Virus record (IMG/VR): IMGVR_UViG_3300035703_000006
Coordinates: 183,113-247,112 of that record
DNA: 64,000 bases
Direction: 5' to 3' (one strand)
Source: a virus
Numbering within the stretch: position 1 is the first letter of the stretch; the number at the start of each line of letters is the position of its first letter. The notes under the pieces are model-generated. The model saw nothing but the letters and a program-made list of their open reading frames with translations, did not search any database and was not told the origin of the DNA. The translations under genes and the position numbers were made by a program. Positions 1 through 10,382 of the stretch are shown one piece after another.

Positions 1-3000
1 TTGGAATTGGTTCTACTGGAATTCGTAAAACTTTAACTTATGATTATATAAATGATTCATTAAAATCGAGTGAAAATGTTAATATTGCTATAGGAAAAAC
101 TTATAAAATTGATGGAACTGATGTACTAAGTTCTACGACTCTTGGTGCTGGTGTAACTATTTCAAATATAAGAAGTGTAAATCCAGGATTAATTTTTGAT
201 AGAACTACATATTCACCAACTTCAGATGATTATTTGTTAATTTATGATAATGCCGATAATCAACTGAAAAAAGCAACAATTCAAAATGCTGCTTTACAGG
301 GTATTCAAGGTACTCAAGGTCTTCAAGGAACTCAAGGAACACAGGGTACTCAAGGTTTACAAGGTCTTCAGGGAACACAGGGCACTCAAGGAACTCAGGG
401 AACTCAAGGTACTCAGGGAACTCAAGGTACACAAGGAACTCAAGGTTTACAAGGACTTCAAGGAACTCAAGGTACACAAGGAACTCAAGGTTTACAAGGA
501 CTTCAAGGAACTCAAGGTACACAAGGAACTCAAGGTACTCAAGGTACACAAGGAACTCAAGGTACTCAAGGTACTCAAGGTACTCAAGGTACTCAAGGAA
601 CTCAAGGTACACAAGGAACTCAAGGTACTCAAGGTACACAAGGAACTCAAGGTACTCAAGGTACTCAAGGTACTCAAGGTACTCAAGGAACTCAAGGTTT
701 ACAAGGTCTTCAGGGAACTCAAGGTCTTCAGGGAACTCAAGGTCTTCAGGGAACTCAAGGTACACAAGGAACTCAAGGTACACAAGGAACTCAAGGTCTT
801 CAAGGTCTTCAAGGACTTCAAGGCACTCAAGGAACACAGGGTACTCAAGGAACACAGGGTACTCAAGGTACTCAAGGACTTCAAGGTACTCAAGGTACAC
901 AGGGAACTCAAGGAACTCAAGGTACACAGGGAACTCAAGGAACTCAAGGTACACAGGGAACTCAAGGTACACAGGGAACTCAAGGTACACAGGGAACTCA
1001 AGGAACTCAAGGAACTCAAGGTCTTCAAGGAACTCAAGGAACACAGGGTACTCAAGGTTTACAAGGTCTTCAGGGAACACAGGGCACTCAAGGAACTCAG
1101 GGAACTCAAGGTACTCAGGGAACTCAAGGTACACAAGGAACTCAAGGTTTACAAGGACTTCAAGGAACTCAAGGTACACAAGGAACTCAAGGTTTACAAG
1201 GACTTCAAGGAACTCAAGGTACACAGGGCACTCAAGGTACACAGGGCACTCAAGGTACACAGGGCACTCAAGGTACTCAAGGTACTCAAGGTACTCAAGG
1301 CACTCAAGGTACTCAAGGTACTCAAGGTACTCAAGGTACTCAAGGCACTCAAGGTACTCAAGGCACTCAAGGACTTCAAGGAACTCAAGGACTTCAAGGA
1401 ACTCAAGGAACACAGGGAACTCAAGGTCTCCAAGGCACACAGGGCACACAGGGAACTCAAGGTCTCCAAGGTACTCAAGGAACTCAAGGAACTCAAGGTC
1501 TCCAGGGTACTCAAGGTACACAGGGAACTCAAGGAACTCAAGGTCTCCAGGGTACTCAGGGAACTCAAGGTACACAAGGAACTCAAGGTTTACAAGGACT
1601 TCAAGGAACTCAAGGAACACAGGGTACTCAAGGTACTCAAGGTACTCAAGGAACACAGGGCACACAGGGAACTCAAGGTCCCCAAGGTACTCAAGGAACT
1701 CAAGGAACTCAAGGAACTCAAGGTCTTCAGGGAACTCAAGGAACTCAAGGAACTCAAGGAACTCAAGGTACACAAGGAACACAGGGTACTCAAGGAACAC
1801 AGGGTACTCAAGGTACTCAAGGTACTCAAGGAACACAGGGCACACAGGGAACTCAAGGTCTCCAAGGTACTCAAGGAACTCAAGGTCTTCAGGGAACTCA
1901 AGGAACTCAAGGAACTCAAGGTACACAAGGAACTCAAGGTATCACTGGGCCAGTAGCAGGTTCTGCAAATCAAATTATTTTCAAAGACATCTCCAATAAT
2001 CCAACTGGTTCTGGTAATTTAACTTTTGATGGATCTAATCTTTATGTCGGTGGAAATGTAACGATTGGTGGTACTAGTGTTCTTATTGCTGCCAATACTT
2101 TAACTGTAAAAGATAAAGATATTATTGTTGGACTTGCAACAACTGCTGGTGGAGTTGTAATTTCCAATGACACAACAGCAAATCATGGTGGTATTGCTGT
2201 TGCTTCTACCGAAGGAAATCCACTAATTGATATTAATGCTGGTGTTGGTACTGATGATATTCCATCCACATATAAGCAACTTATGTGGATTAAGGCAGGC
2301 ACTTTTACTGGTTTGAATACTGATGCGTGGATATCAAACTATGCAGTTGGTGTTGGTACTTTTGATCTTTCCAATGGAGTAAGATTTGCCGCAGGTGGAA
2401 TGAGAGTCAGTGATGACATTACAACTATCAATGCACTTGATGTAAATAAATTGTCTCCAAATGGCACTGATTTTGGTGCTGCATCTTATGTTCCAATTGC
2501 AGATGGTGCAGGAAATTGGAGTTGGGGAACAGTAAGTGCTGCTGGTGCGGCAACAACAAACGCAATTAATATTAGAGATGAAAATACCCCACAAGGAAGT
2601 GCAACAACACTAAACTTTACTGGAGATGGTATAAGTGCATCGGTTGCATCTGGAACTGCGACTATAACTGTTAATACTATTCAAGGTCTTCAGGGAACTC
2701 AAGGTACTCAAGGATTTCAAGGAACTCAAGGAACTCAAGGAACTCAAGGAACTACAGGTACTCAAGGAACTACAGGTACTCAAGGTACTCAAGGACTTCA
2801 AGGAACTCAAGGAACTACAGGTACTCAGGGAACTACAGGAACTCAAGGAACTACAGGAACTCAAGGAACTACAGGAACTCAGGGAACCACAGGTACTCAA
2901 GGAACCACAGGTACTCAAGGAACTACAGGTACTCAGGGAACTACAGGAACTCAAGGAACTACAGGTACTCAAGGTACTCAAGGACTTCAAGGAACTCAAG

Positions 3001-5015
3001 GAACTACAGGAACTCAAGGAACTACAGGAACTCAAGGAACCACAGGTACTCAGGGAACTACAGGTACTCAGGGAACTACAGGTACTCAGGGAACTACAGG
3101 AACTCAAGGAACTACAGGTACTCAAGGAACTACAGGTACTCAGGGAACTACAGGAACTCAAGGTTTACAGGGTTTACAAGGAAGACAGGGAACTCAAGGA
3201 ACTACAGGTACTCAAGGAACCACAGGTACTCAAGGAACCACAGGTACTCAAGGAACTACAGGTACTCAGGGAACTACAGGAACTACAGGTTTACAGGGTT
3301 TACAAGGAACTACAGGTACTCAGGGAACTACAGGAACTCAAGGAACTACAGGAACTCAAGGAACTACAGGAACTCAGGGAACCACAGGTACTCAAGGAAC
3401 TACAGGAACTCAGGGAACCACAGGTACTCAAGGAACTACAGGTACTCAAGGAACTCAAGGTTTACAGGGTTTACAAGGAAGACAGGGAACTCAAGGAACT
3501 ACAGGTACTCAGGGAACTACAGGAACTCAAGGAACTACAGGAACTCAAGGAACTACAGGAACTCAGGGAACCACAGGTACTCAAGGAACCACAGGTACTC
3601 AAGGAACTACAGGTACTCAGGGAACTACAGGAACTCAGGGAACCACAGGTACTCAAGGAACTACAGGAACTCAAGGTTTACAGGGTTTACAAGGAACTAC
3701 AGGAACTACAGGTACTCAAGGAACTACAGGTACTCAGGGAACTACAGGTACTCAGGGAACTACAGGTACTCAGGGAACTACAGGTACTCAAGGAACTACA
3801 GGAACTCAGGGAACTACAGGAACTCAAGGAACTACAGGTACTCAAGGTTTACAGGGTTTACAAGGAACTACAGGAACTACAGGTACTCAAGGAACTACAG
3901 GTACTCAGGGAACTACAGGTACTCAAGGAACTACAGGAACTCAGGGAACTACAGGAACTCAAGGAACTACAGGTACTCAAGGAACTACAGGTACTCAAGG
4001 AACTACAGGTACTCAGGGAACTACAGGTACTCAGGGAACTACAGGTACTCAGGGAACTACAGGTACTCAAGGAACTACAGGTACTCAAGGAACTCAAGGT
4101 TTACAGGGTTTACAAGGAAGACAGGGAACTCAAGGAACTACAGGTACTCAAGGAACTACAGGTACTCAAGGAACTACAGGTACTCAAGGAACTACAGGTA
4201 CTCAGGGAACTACAGGAACTCAAGGAACTACAGGAACTCAAGGAACTACAGGAACTCAGGGAACCACAGGTACTCAAGGAACTACAGGTACTCAAGGAAC
4301 TACAGGAACTACAGGTTTACAGGGTTTACAAGGAACTACAGGAACTACAGGTACTCAAGGAACTACAGGTACTCAGGGAACTACAGGTACTCAAGGAACT
4401 ACAGGAACTCAGGGAACTACAGGAACTCAAGGAACTACAGGTACTCAAGGAACTACAGGTACTCAGGGAACTACAGGAACTCAGGGAACCACAGGAACTC
4501 AGGGAACCACAGGAACAGGTACTCAGGGACTTCAGGGACTCCAAGGTCCTGCTGCCGCAGGAGGAGGTGGTGGTGGATCTTTAACGGTTATTGATGACAC
4601 AACTACAAATGCTACTTGGTATGTTGGAGTTCTTTCTGTTACGGCAGGAACTGCTTCAACCATTCATACTTCATCTACAAAACTCAACTTCAATCCAAGC
4701 ACTGGAACGTTATCAGCAACAGTCTTTACATCTCTTTCTGACCAAACACAGAAAACAAATGTAAGAAAGATTGAAAATGCTTTAGAAATAGTTAAAAAAA
4801 TTGAAGGTGTAAAATATGAATGGATCGACAATCACAACCAACCCTCAATCGGTGTAATTGCTCAGGAAATTGAAAAAGTACTTCCTGAAGTAGTGACAAC
4901 AAATGATAAGGGACTGAAGACAGTTTCTTATGGAAATATTGTTGGTTTGTTAATTGAAGCAATTAAAGAACAACAAGTTCAAATTGAAAAACTGGAGAAG
5001 AAAATAAATGCCTAA
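1..5015 (+). CDS. Collagen-like tail fibre with C-terminal S74 chaperone domain (5' end outside window)
   Basis: The frame read from base 3 is open from the left edge to TAA at 5013-5015, so the gene starts upstream; about 1670 residues are visible. Order: a non-repetitive N-terminal part (to about 297), Gly-X-Y triplets mostly GTQ/GLQ (about 298-1945), a beta-rich spacer (1946-2674), GTQ/GTT triplets (2675-4540), a poly-Gly hinge (4560-4578), and a C-terminal domain with the peptidase S74 pattern: SLSDQTQK near 4730, then VKYEW, IGVIAQEIEKVLPEVV and a coiled-coil tail. S74 domains are intramolecular chaperones that trimerise fibres and then cut themselves off. Collagen-like triplets in phage fibres form long triple-helical shafts. 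Likely role: receptor-binding tail or side fibre. It overlaps the next gene by 8 bases. Confidence 0.9.
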   Translation, partial: GIGSTGIRKTLTYDYINDSLKSSENVNIAIGKTYKIDGTDVLSSTTLGAGVTISNIRSVNPGLIFDRTTYSPTSDDYLLIYDNADNQLKKATIQNAALQGIQGTQGLQGTQGTQGTQGLQGLQGTQGTQGTQGTQGTQGTQGTQGTQGLQGLQGTQGTQGTQGLQGLQGTQGTQGTQGTQGTQGTQGTQGTQGTQGTQGTQGTQGTQGTQGTQGTQGTQGTQGTQGTQGTQGLQGLQGTQGLQGTQGLQGTQGTQGTQGTQGTQGLQGLQGLQGTQGTQGTQGTQGTQGTQGLQGTQGTQGTQGTQGTQGTQGTQGTQGTQGTQGTQGTQGTQGTQGTQGLQGTQGTQGTQGLQGLQGTQGTQGTQGTQGTQGTQGTQGTQGLQGLQGTQGTQGTQGLQGLQGTQGTQGTQGTQGTQGTQGTQGTQGTQGTQGTQGTQGTQGTQGTQGTQGTQGTQGLQGTQGLQGTQGTQGTQGLQGTQGTQGTQGLQGTQGTQGTQGLQGTQGTQGTQGTQGLQGTQGTQGTQGTQGLQGLQGTQGTQGTQGTQGTQGTQGTQGTQGPQGTQGTQGTQGTQGLQGTQGTQGTQGTQGTQGTQGTQGTQGTQGTQGTQGTQGTQGTQGLQGTQGTQGLQGTQGTQGTQGTQGTQGITGPVAGSANQIIFKDISNNPTGSGNLTFDGSNLYVGGNVTIGGTSVLIAANTLTVKDKDIIVGLATTAGGVVISNDTTANHGGIAVASTEGNPLIDINAGVGTDDIPSTYKQLMWIKAGTFTGLNTDAWISNYAVGVGTFDLSNGVRFAAGGMRVSDDITTINALDVNKLSPNGTDFGAASYVPIADGAGNWSWGTVSAAGAATTNAINIRDENTPQGSATTLNFTGDGISASVASGTATITVNTIQGLQGTQGTQGFQGTQGTQGTQGTTGTQGTTGTQGTQGLQGTQGTTGTQGTTGTQGTTGTQGTTGTQGTTGTQGTTGTQGTTGTQGTTGTQGTTGTQGTQGLQGTQGTTGTQGTTGTQGTTGTQGTTGTQGTTGTQGTTGTQGTTGTQGTTGTQGTTGTQGLQGLQGRQGTQGTTGTQGTTGTQGTTGTQGTTGTQGTTGTTGLQGLQGTTGTQGTTGTQGTTGTQGTTGTQGTTGTQGTTGTQGTTGTQGTTGTQGTQGLQGLQGRQGTQGTTGTQGTTGTQGTTGTQGTTGTQGTTGTQGTTGTQGTTGTQGTTGTQGTTGTQGTTGTQGLQGLQGTTGTTGTQGTTGTQGTTGTQGTTGTQGTTGTQGTTGTQGTTGTQGTTGTQGLQGLQGTTGTTGTQGTTGTQGTTGTQGTTGTQGTTGTQGTTGTQGTTGTQGTTGTQGTTGTQGTTGTQGTTGTQGTTGTQGTQGLQGLQGRQGTQGTTGTQGTTGTQGTTGTQGTTGTQGTTGTQGTTGTQGTTGTQGTTGTQGTTGTQGTTGTTGLQGLQGTTGTTGTQGTTGTQGTTGTQGTTGTQGTTGTQGTTGTQGTTGTQGTTGTQGTTGTQGTTGTGTQGLQGLQGPAAAGGGGGGSLTVIDDTTTNATWYVGVLSVTAGTASTIHTSSTKLNFNPSTGTLSATVFTSLSDQTQKTNVRKIENALEIVKKIEGVKYEWIDNHNQPSIGVIAQEIEKVLPEVVTTNDKGLKTVSYGNIVGLLIEAIKEQQVQIEKLEKKINA
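298..1945 (+). repeat. Collagen-type 9-base repeat tract I (Gly-Thr-Gln / Gly-Leu-Gln)
   Basis: A tandem array of 9-base units of the type ggaactcaa, ggtacacaa and ggtttacaa, encoding GTQ/GLQ triplets inside the tail fibre. Longer blocks of units recur (for example near 340-490 and 1050-1200), which suggests growth by unequal exchange. The low complexity leaves other frames on both strands open; those are artefacts. Confidence 0.92.
2675..4540 (+). repeat. Collagen-type repeat tract II (Gly-Thr-Gln / Gly-Thr-Thr)
   Basis: A second triplet array, with GTQ alternating with GTT and periodic GLQGLQGRQ or GLQGLQGTT interruptions roughly every 150-250 bases. The different dominant triplet shows it expanded independently of tract I. 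The interruptions may give the shaft flexible points (inference). Confidence 0.92.
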
Positions 5016-6198
5016 TCAATTTTTCTCACCAGAAGGAGATTTAGAAAACTATTTTGTATCAGAATACTGGTTAATTGACCAGTGGATTGGTGATGAATTG
5101 TGGAATTGGGGATATAATGTTTATGGAAACCTTGGAACCAATGATACAACTCAAAGAAATACTCCCGTCACCACATTTGCTGGAGGAACTAATTGGAATC
5201 AAGTTGATATCGGAGATCTTCATACTGCAGCAATCAAAACTGATGGAACCTTATGGATGTGGGGAAGAAATTTTGAAGTTCAACTTGGAACCAATGATTT
5301 AACCCAAAGAAATACTCCCGTCACTACATTTGCTGGAGGAATTAATTGGAAACAAGTTAGTTGTGGAGGTGGTCATACGGCAGCAATCAAGACTGATGGA
5401 ACCTTATGGATTTGGGGTTTAAATTCTTCAGCACAACTTGGAACTAATGATTCTATTACTAAAACTACTCCAGTCACCACATTTGCTGGAGGAACTAACT
5501 GGAAACAAGTTTCTTGTGGTGGTAATATGACAGCAGCAGTCAAAACAGATGGAACCTTATGGGGATGGGGTGCTAATACTACGGGTCAATTAGGAACTAA
5601 TGATACGACTCAGAGAAATACTCCAGTCACCACATTTTCTGGAGGAAATAACTGGAAACAAGTTTCTTGTGGTGGTATGCAGATAGCAGCAATCAAAACT
5701 GATGGAACCTTATGGATGTGGGGATTTAATCCTGAAGGAAACCTTGGAACCAATGATACGACTCAGAGAAATACACCTGTCACCACATTTTCTGGAGGGA
5801 CTAACTGGAAAAGAGTTAGTTGTGGGGGTAATCATACATCAGCAATCAAAACAGATGGAACTTTATGGACTTGGGGATATTCTAGTTATGGGTGTTTAGG
5901 AAATAATGATACGGGCAGCAGGTATACTCCAATAACCACTTTTGCTGGAGGAGTCAATTGGAAGCAAGTTGATGTTGGTACTCAACACACTGCAGCAATC
6001 AAAACAGATGGAACCTTATGGACTTGGGGATATAGTTATCTTGGTCGTTTGGGAAACAATGATTCGACATATGCACTTGGTATACTCACTCCAATCACTA
6101 CATTTTCTGGAGGAACTAACTGGAAACAAGTTTCTTGTGGATCCGTTTATACTGCAGCAGTTACTTCAGGACTCATAGCAGACCTACCTATCTCATAA
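5008..6198 (+). CDS. RCC1-like seven-bladed propeller protein (virion surface or fibre tip)
   Basis: 396 residues. After a unique 30-residue N-terminus there are seven units of about 51 residues built on LW-x-WG ... LGTND ... TPVTTFAGG ... NWKQVSCGG ... TAAIKTDGT, the pattern of RCC1/BLIP-II beta-propeller blades; seven blades close one propeller. The start codon lies within the end of the fibre gene, so the two are translationally linked. The near-identical blades and the position between fibre genes suggest a receptor-binding or adhesin role (inference). Two relatives lie at 6878 and 14707. RCC1 nucleotide-exchange activity is not implied. Confidence 0.8.
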   Translation: MPNQFFSPEGDLENYFVSEYWLIDQWIGDELWNWGYNVYGNLGTNDTTQRNTPVTTFAGGTNWNQVDIGDLHTAAIKTDGTLWMWGRNFEVQLGTNDLTQRNTPVTTFAGGINWKQVSCGGGHTAAIKTDGTLWIWGLNSSAQLGTNDSITKTTPVTTFAGGTNWKQVSCGGNMTAAVKTDGTLWGWGANTTGQLGTNDTTQRNTPVTTFSGGNNWKQVSCGGMQIAAIKTDGTLWMWGFNPEGNLGTNDTTQRNTPVTTFSGGTNWKRVSCGGNHTSAIKTDGTLWTWGYSSYGCLGNNDTGSRYTPITTFAGGVNWKQVDVGTQHTAAIKTDGTLWTWGYSYLGRLGNNDSTYALGILTPITTFSGGTNWKQVSCGSVYTAAVTSGLIADLPIS

Positions 6199-6201
6199 AT
6201 A
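6194..6201 (+). promoter_or_regulatory. T4-type late promoter (CATAAATA)
   Basis: CATAAATA matches the T4 late -10 box and lies 16-23 bases before the ATG at 6217. Confidence 0.65.
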
Positions 6202-6216
6202 CTTCAAAAACTTCTA

Positions 6217-6870
6217 ATGGAAATAGCATTAATTCATAATAACTCATTAATACTTGGACCGATGGGATTTAATGTCAGAATGATTAATTCTGACCTAGAT
6301 GATCTTGAATTGGAAGATAGAATAACAACTCAGAGTTACACTAATATTCCTATTCATTTTTCTGACGGATTAACACATCTTCTTTTAATAGAAAAGGAAG
6401 TTCCTGGATATGATCCAAAGTATTATAATCTTGGAAATTTTACTTGGGAAATTATAGAAGAGGGTAATGTTCCAGTTAAAGTCAAACTAACTTATCCATT
6501 AGTTGAAAAAACAATAGAAGAAGTTAAATATTTAAGAAAACAAGAAGTAACTACAGAAAGAAAACAAAAAGAAAATAAAATTATCAATCTCACAATTAAT
6601 GATTCTGAAATAAAAATATCAACAACAAGAGAAGAAAGATTGATGTTAGCATCAAAACTTTCAGCATCACCTGGATTGCATAATTATAAGTTCTCAAATA
6701 CTTGGTTGGAAATCACAAGTGAAAATCTTCAATATATTATTACTGAAGTTGATAAAGTTGTTCAATCTGCTTATGATTGGGAGTTATCAAAACTTCAAGA
6801 AATTGATGCGTGTCAAACTCTTGATGAAATTTATAATGTAATTATTAAAGAAGAAGTAGCAATCGGATGA
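6217..6870 (+). CDS. DUF4376-like tail-fibre assembly protein
   Basis: 217 residues. The C-terminal part (about 115-210) has the layout of DUF4376 domains, which often sit downstream of phage fibre genes: a basic linker, a short strand segment, a WLEIT motif, then a long helix with SAYDWELSKLQEIDACQTL. Such proteins are usually regarded as fibre assembly factors or baseplate-proximal fibre parts. It lies between two RCC1-type genes and follows its own late promoter box. Confidence 0.6.
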   Translation: MEIALIHNNSLILGPMGFNVRMINSDLDDLELEDRITTQSYTNIPIHFSDGLTHLLLIEKEVPGYDPKYYNLGNFTWEIIEEGNVPVKVKLTYPLVEKTIEEVKYLRKQEVTTERKQKENKIINLTINDSEIKISTTREERLMLASKLSASPGLHNYKFSNTWLEITSENLQYIITEVDKVVQSAYDWELSKLQEIDACQTLDEIYNVIIKEEVAIG

Positions 6871-6877
6871 AGTAAAA

Positions 6878-9800
6878 ATGCCATTAGAAGTTACTACTAA
6901 TTTTAAAGATAGTAATGGTGCTGATTTGGGAACAAAATTAGTCACTAAAGATTACTTAATAAGTGTTTATTCTTCTATTGGGCAGAAAATTGGACTTACT
7001 CCAGAATTATGGGTTTGGGGTAATAATGGTAATGGGCAACTTGGAACCAATGATACAATAACCAAAACCACTCCAGTCACGACAGCTGCTGGTAGTTCTA
7101 CTTGGAAACAGATTTCTGGCGCACTTACTTATACTGCAGCAATTAAAACAGATGGAACTTTATGGACTTGGGGTTATGGTGCAAATGGAAGACTTGGAAA
7201 TATTTCAGGATATAGCGCACTTACACCAGTCACAACATTTGCAGGAGGAACTAACTGGAAACAAGTGAGTATTAGTTATGCTCACGCAGCAGCAGTCAAA
7301 ACAGATGGAACTCTGTGGGTTTGGGGAAATGGAGCTTTTGGAAGACTTGGAACATCAGAAAGTTTTCCATTATCTGCTCTTACTCCTATCACTACATTTT
7401 CTGGAGGAACTAACTGGTCAGATACTGCAACTGGAGCTGCAGAAGAACTTTATACTTTATCTGCTGGTTATCGAATTAACGCAGCAATCAAGACTGATGG
7501 AACTTTATGGACTTGGGGATCTGGATCTTCGATTGGAAATGGAAGTTTTAGTAACTCAGAAACTCCAGTCACAACATTTTCTGGAGGAACAACTTGGAAG
7601 CAATCTTCTTGCGGAAGAATTCACTCTGGGGCAATTAAAACTGATGGAACTTTATGGATGTTCGGTAGTGGTGTTAATGGAAAACTCGGAGACAATGATA
7701 CTGTATCAAAATCCACTCCAGTCACAACATTTACTGGTGGAACCAATTGGAAACAAGTTGCTTGTGGAGGATATCAAACAGCAGCAGTCAAAACGGATGG
7801 AACCTTATGGACTTGGGGAGATAATGGTTCTGCTCAACTTGGTAGACTTTTTGGAACTACTATAGCATTCCCTATGATTATAAGTAGAACCTGGGCAGAT
7901 ACTGCAACTGGTGCTGCTAATGAACTTTATACGTTTTCTGCAGGAAAACTTCATAGTGCAGGTATTAAAACTGATGGAACTTTATGGACTTGGGGAAATA
8001 ACTCATATGGTGTTACTTCATCTAGACAACTTGGAAATGGATTAACAACAGATTCTAGTACTCCAATTACTACATTTGCTGGAGGAACTACTTGGAAACA
8101 AGTAAGTGTTGGTTATTATCATACTGCAGCAATTAAAACTGATGGAACCTTATGGACTTGGGGAAATAATAATAGTGGAAGACTAGGAGATAACTCAACA
8201 ACAAATAGATCTACACCAGTCACTACATTTGCTGGAGGAACTACATGGAAACAAGTCTCATGTGGTTCTTTTCATACGGCAGCAACCAAAACTGATGGAA
8301 CTTTATGGGTTTGGGGATCTAATTCAAGTACTCAACTCGGAGATAATACATCAACTCAAAGAAATACTCCAGTCACAACATTTGCTGGAGGAACAACTTG
8401 GTCGCAAGTAAGTGCTGCAGATTCTCATACAGCAGCAATTAAAACTGATGGAACCTTATGGATTTGGGGACGTAATCTTAATGTACAACTTGGGATTAAT
8501 CAGTCAAGTAGTTTTCCCAAATCAACTCCAGTCACAACATTTGCTGGAGGAACAACTTGGTCGCAAGTTTCTTGTGGTATTTTACATACTGCAGCAATTA
8601 AAACTGATGGAACTTTATGGACTTGGGGATATGGTGGTAATGGAAGACTTGGAAATGGTATTATAGTCTCATCTAGAAGTACTCCAATTACAACATTTGC
8701 TGGAGGAACTAACTGGAAACAAGTTTCTTGTGGTACTAATCACACTGCAGCAGTAAAAACTGATGGAACTTTGTGGACTTGGGGTTTTAATAGTGGCGGT
8801 CAACTTGGAACTAATAATACATCTAGCATTAGTACCCCAGTTACAACATTTGCTGGGGGAACTACTTGGAAGCAAGTAAATGCTGCTATGGGTGGTAATC
8901 ATACAATAGCACTAAGAGATGATGGAACTAATAAAGAGTTATTTTCTTTTGGAAATAATGTTAGAGGTCAACTTGGATGTGCGGTTTCGCAAAATATACC
9001 AGGAGAAGTTTTTTCTTACACAAACAATTGGAAGCAAGTTAGTAGTGGAAGGTTTTATGTCTCTGCAATCAGAACCGATGGAACTTTATGGACTTGGGGA
9101 AATAATAGTGCAGCACAACTGGGAGATAATAGTAATGTAAATAAATCAACACCAGTAACTACCTTTGCTGGAGGAACTAACTGGAAACAAGTTTCTTGTG
9201 GTACTAATCACACTGCAGCAGTAAAAACTGATGGAACTTTATGGACTTGGGGAAATGGACTTTCTGGACAGATTGGGAATGCAAGTATAACTATTAGATC
9301 TACACCAGTCACTACATTTGCTGGAGGAACTACTTGGACTGAAGTTTCTTGTGGTTTATCACTATCAGACTCTCATACAGCAGCAATTAAATCTGATGGA
9401 ACTTTATGGGTGTGGGGAACTAACTCTCTTGCACAATTGGGTATCAATAACACAAACAATAAATCAACTCCAGTTACAACATTTGCTGGAGGAACTACTT
9501 GGAAACAGGTAAGTGCTGGTGGTGAGCATACAATTGCTTTGTCTGATGATACAATAAACAAAAGGTTGTATGTATTTGGACTCAATTCGAGTGGAGCACT
9601 TGGAGTTAAAATAAGTGTTTTAAATCCTGTCACAACATTTGCTGGAGGAACTAATTGGAAACAAGTTGCCTGTGGTGGATATCACACCTCAGCAATTAAA
9701 TCTGATGGAACCTTATGGACTTGGGGAAAAAATGACAAGGGACAAATAGGAGATAATGACACAACATCAACAAATAGATTAACTCCAGTCACTACATTTT

Positions 9801-10357
9801 CAGGAGGAACAACTTGGAAGCAAGTTTCTGCAGGAAGAGAACACACTGCAGCAATTAAAACCGATGGAACTCTGTGGGGTTGGGGAAGTAATGCTACTCG
9901 TCAACTTGGTAATAATTCAACAACTACTTTTATATACACACCAGTAACTACATTTTCAGGAGGAACTAATTGGAAACAGGTTTCTTGCGGTGGTTATTAT
10001 ACAGCAGCAGTTAAAAATGATGGAACTTTATGGGCATGGGGTAATAATTCACATCGTCAATTGGGAAATAATGCAACAACGACTTATGTATCAACACCTG
10101 TAACTACCTTTGCTGGGGGAAATAACTGGAAACAAGTTTCTTGTGTGTCTGGCAACACATTATTGGGAAGAACAGCAGCAATCAAAACTGATGGAACTTT
10201 GTGGGTCTGGGGAAATAATTATAGAGGATCATTGGGGACTAATGATATAACAAACAGATCCACACCAGTAACAACATTTGCTGGAGGAACTAATTGGAAA
10301 CAAGTAAGTGGGTCTAGTATAAGCACATTCGCAATCAAGTCCACCGACATCATATAA
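6878..10357 (+). CDS. Giant RCC1-like protein with 21 blades (three propellers)
   Basis: 1159 residues. I count 21 LW-x-WG type blade units, a multiple of seven, so the chain could fold as three seven-bladed propellers in tandem. Most blades carry TPVTTFAGGT-WKQVS and AAIKTDGTLW; blades 13 and 17 are degenerate (LFSFG and LYVFG), and two blades have an insertion with DTATGAA. The 45-residue N-terminus is unique and may anchor it to the virion. Homogenised blades imply repeated internal recombination. Role in host recognition is inferred from position among fibre genes. Confidence 0.8.
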   Translation: MPLEVTTNFKDSNGADLGTKLVTKDYLISVYSSIGQKIGLTPELWVWGNNGNGQLGTNDTITKTTPVTTAAGSSTWKQISGALTYTAAIKTDGTLWTWGYGANGRLGNISGYSALTPVTTFAGGTNWKQVSISYAHAAAVKTDGTLWVWGNGAFGRLGTSESFPLSALTPITTFSGGTNWSDTATGAAEELYTLSAGYRINAAIKTDGTLWTWGSGSSIGNGSFSNSETPVTTFSGGTTWKQSSCGRIHSGAIKTDGTLWMFGSGVNGKLGDNDTVSKSTPVTTFTGGTNWKQVACGGYQTAAVKTDGTLWTWGDNGSAQLGRLFGTTIAFPMIISRTWADTATGAANELYTFSAGKLHSAGIKTDGTLWTWGNNSYGVTSSRQLGNGLTTDSSTPITTFAGGTTWKQVSVGYYHTAAIKTDGTLWTWGNNNSGRLGDNSTTNRSTPVTTFAGGTTWKQVSCGSFHTAATKTDGTLWVWGSNSSTQLGDNTSTQRNTPVTTFAGGTTWSQVSAADSHTAAIKTDGTLWIWGRNLNVQLGINQSSSFPKSTPVTTFAGGTTWSQVSCGILHTAAIKTDGTLWTWGYGGNGRLGNGIIVSSRSTPITTFAGGTNWKQVSCGTNHTAAVKTDGTLWTWGFNSGGQLGTNNTSSISTPVTTFAGGTTWKQVNAAMGGNHTIALRDDGTNKELFSFGNNVRGQLGCAVSQNIPGEVFSYTNNWKQVSSGRFYVSAIRTDGTLWTWGNNSAAQLGDNSNVNKSTPVTTFAGGTNWKQVSCGTNHTAAVKTDGTLWTWGNGLSGQIGNASITIRSTPVTTFAGGTTWTEVSCGLSLSDSHTAAIKSDGTLWVWGTNSLAQLGINNTNNKSTPVTTFAGGTTWKQVSAGGEHTIALSDDTINKRLYVFGLNSSGALGVKISVLNPVTTFAGGTNWKQVACGGYHTSAIKSDGTLWTWGKNDKGQIGDNDTTSTNRLTPVTTFSGGTTWKQVSAGREHTAAIKTDGTLWGWGSNATRQLGNNSTTTFIYTPVTTFSGGTNWKQVSCGGYYTAAVKNDGTLWAWGNNSHRQLGNNATTTYVSTPVTTFAGGNNWKQVSCVSGNTLLGRTAAIKTDGTLWVWGNNYRGSLGTNDITNRSTPVTTFAGGTNWKQVSGSSISTFAIKSTDII

Positions 10358-10360
10358 ATA
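10353..10360 (+). promoter_or_regulatory. T4-type late promoter (TATAAATA)
   Basis: A perfect TATAAATA overlapping the end of the RCC1-like gene, 23 bases before the ATG at 10383. Confidence 0.7.
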
Positions 10361-10382
10361 TTTTTTAATTAAAAGACTTATA

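Noticed and set aside
205-1956. Long open frames on both strands within the collagen tract
   Set aside because: They are by-products of the 9-base repeat, which lacks stops in several frames; amino-acid content is periodic and meaningless, and the collagen frame continues through unique domains on both sides.
298-4540. Possible CRISPR array or satellite
   Set aside because: Repeats are contiguous 9-base coding units without spacers.
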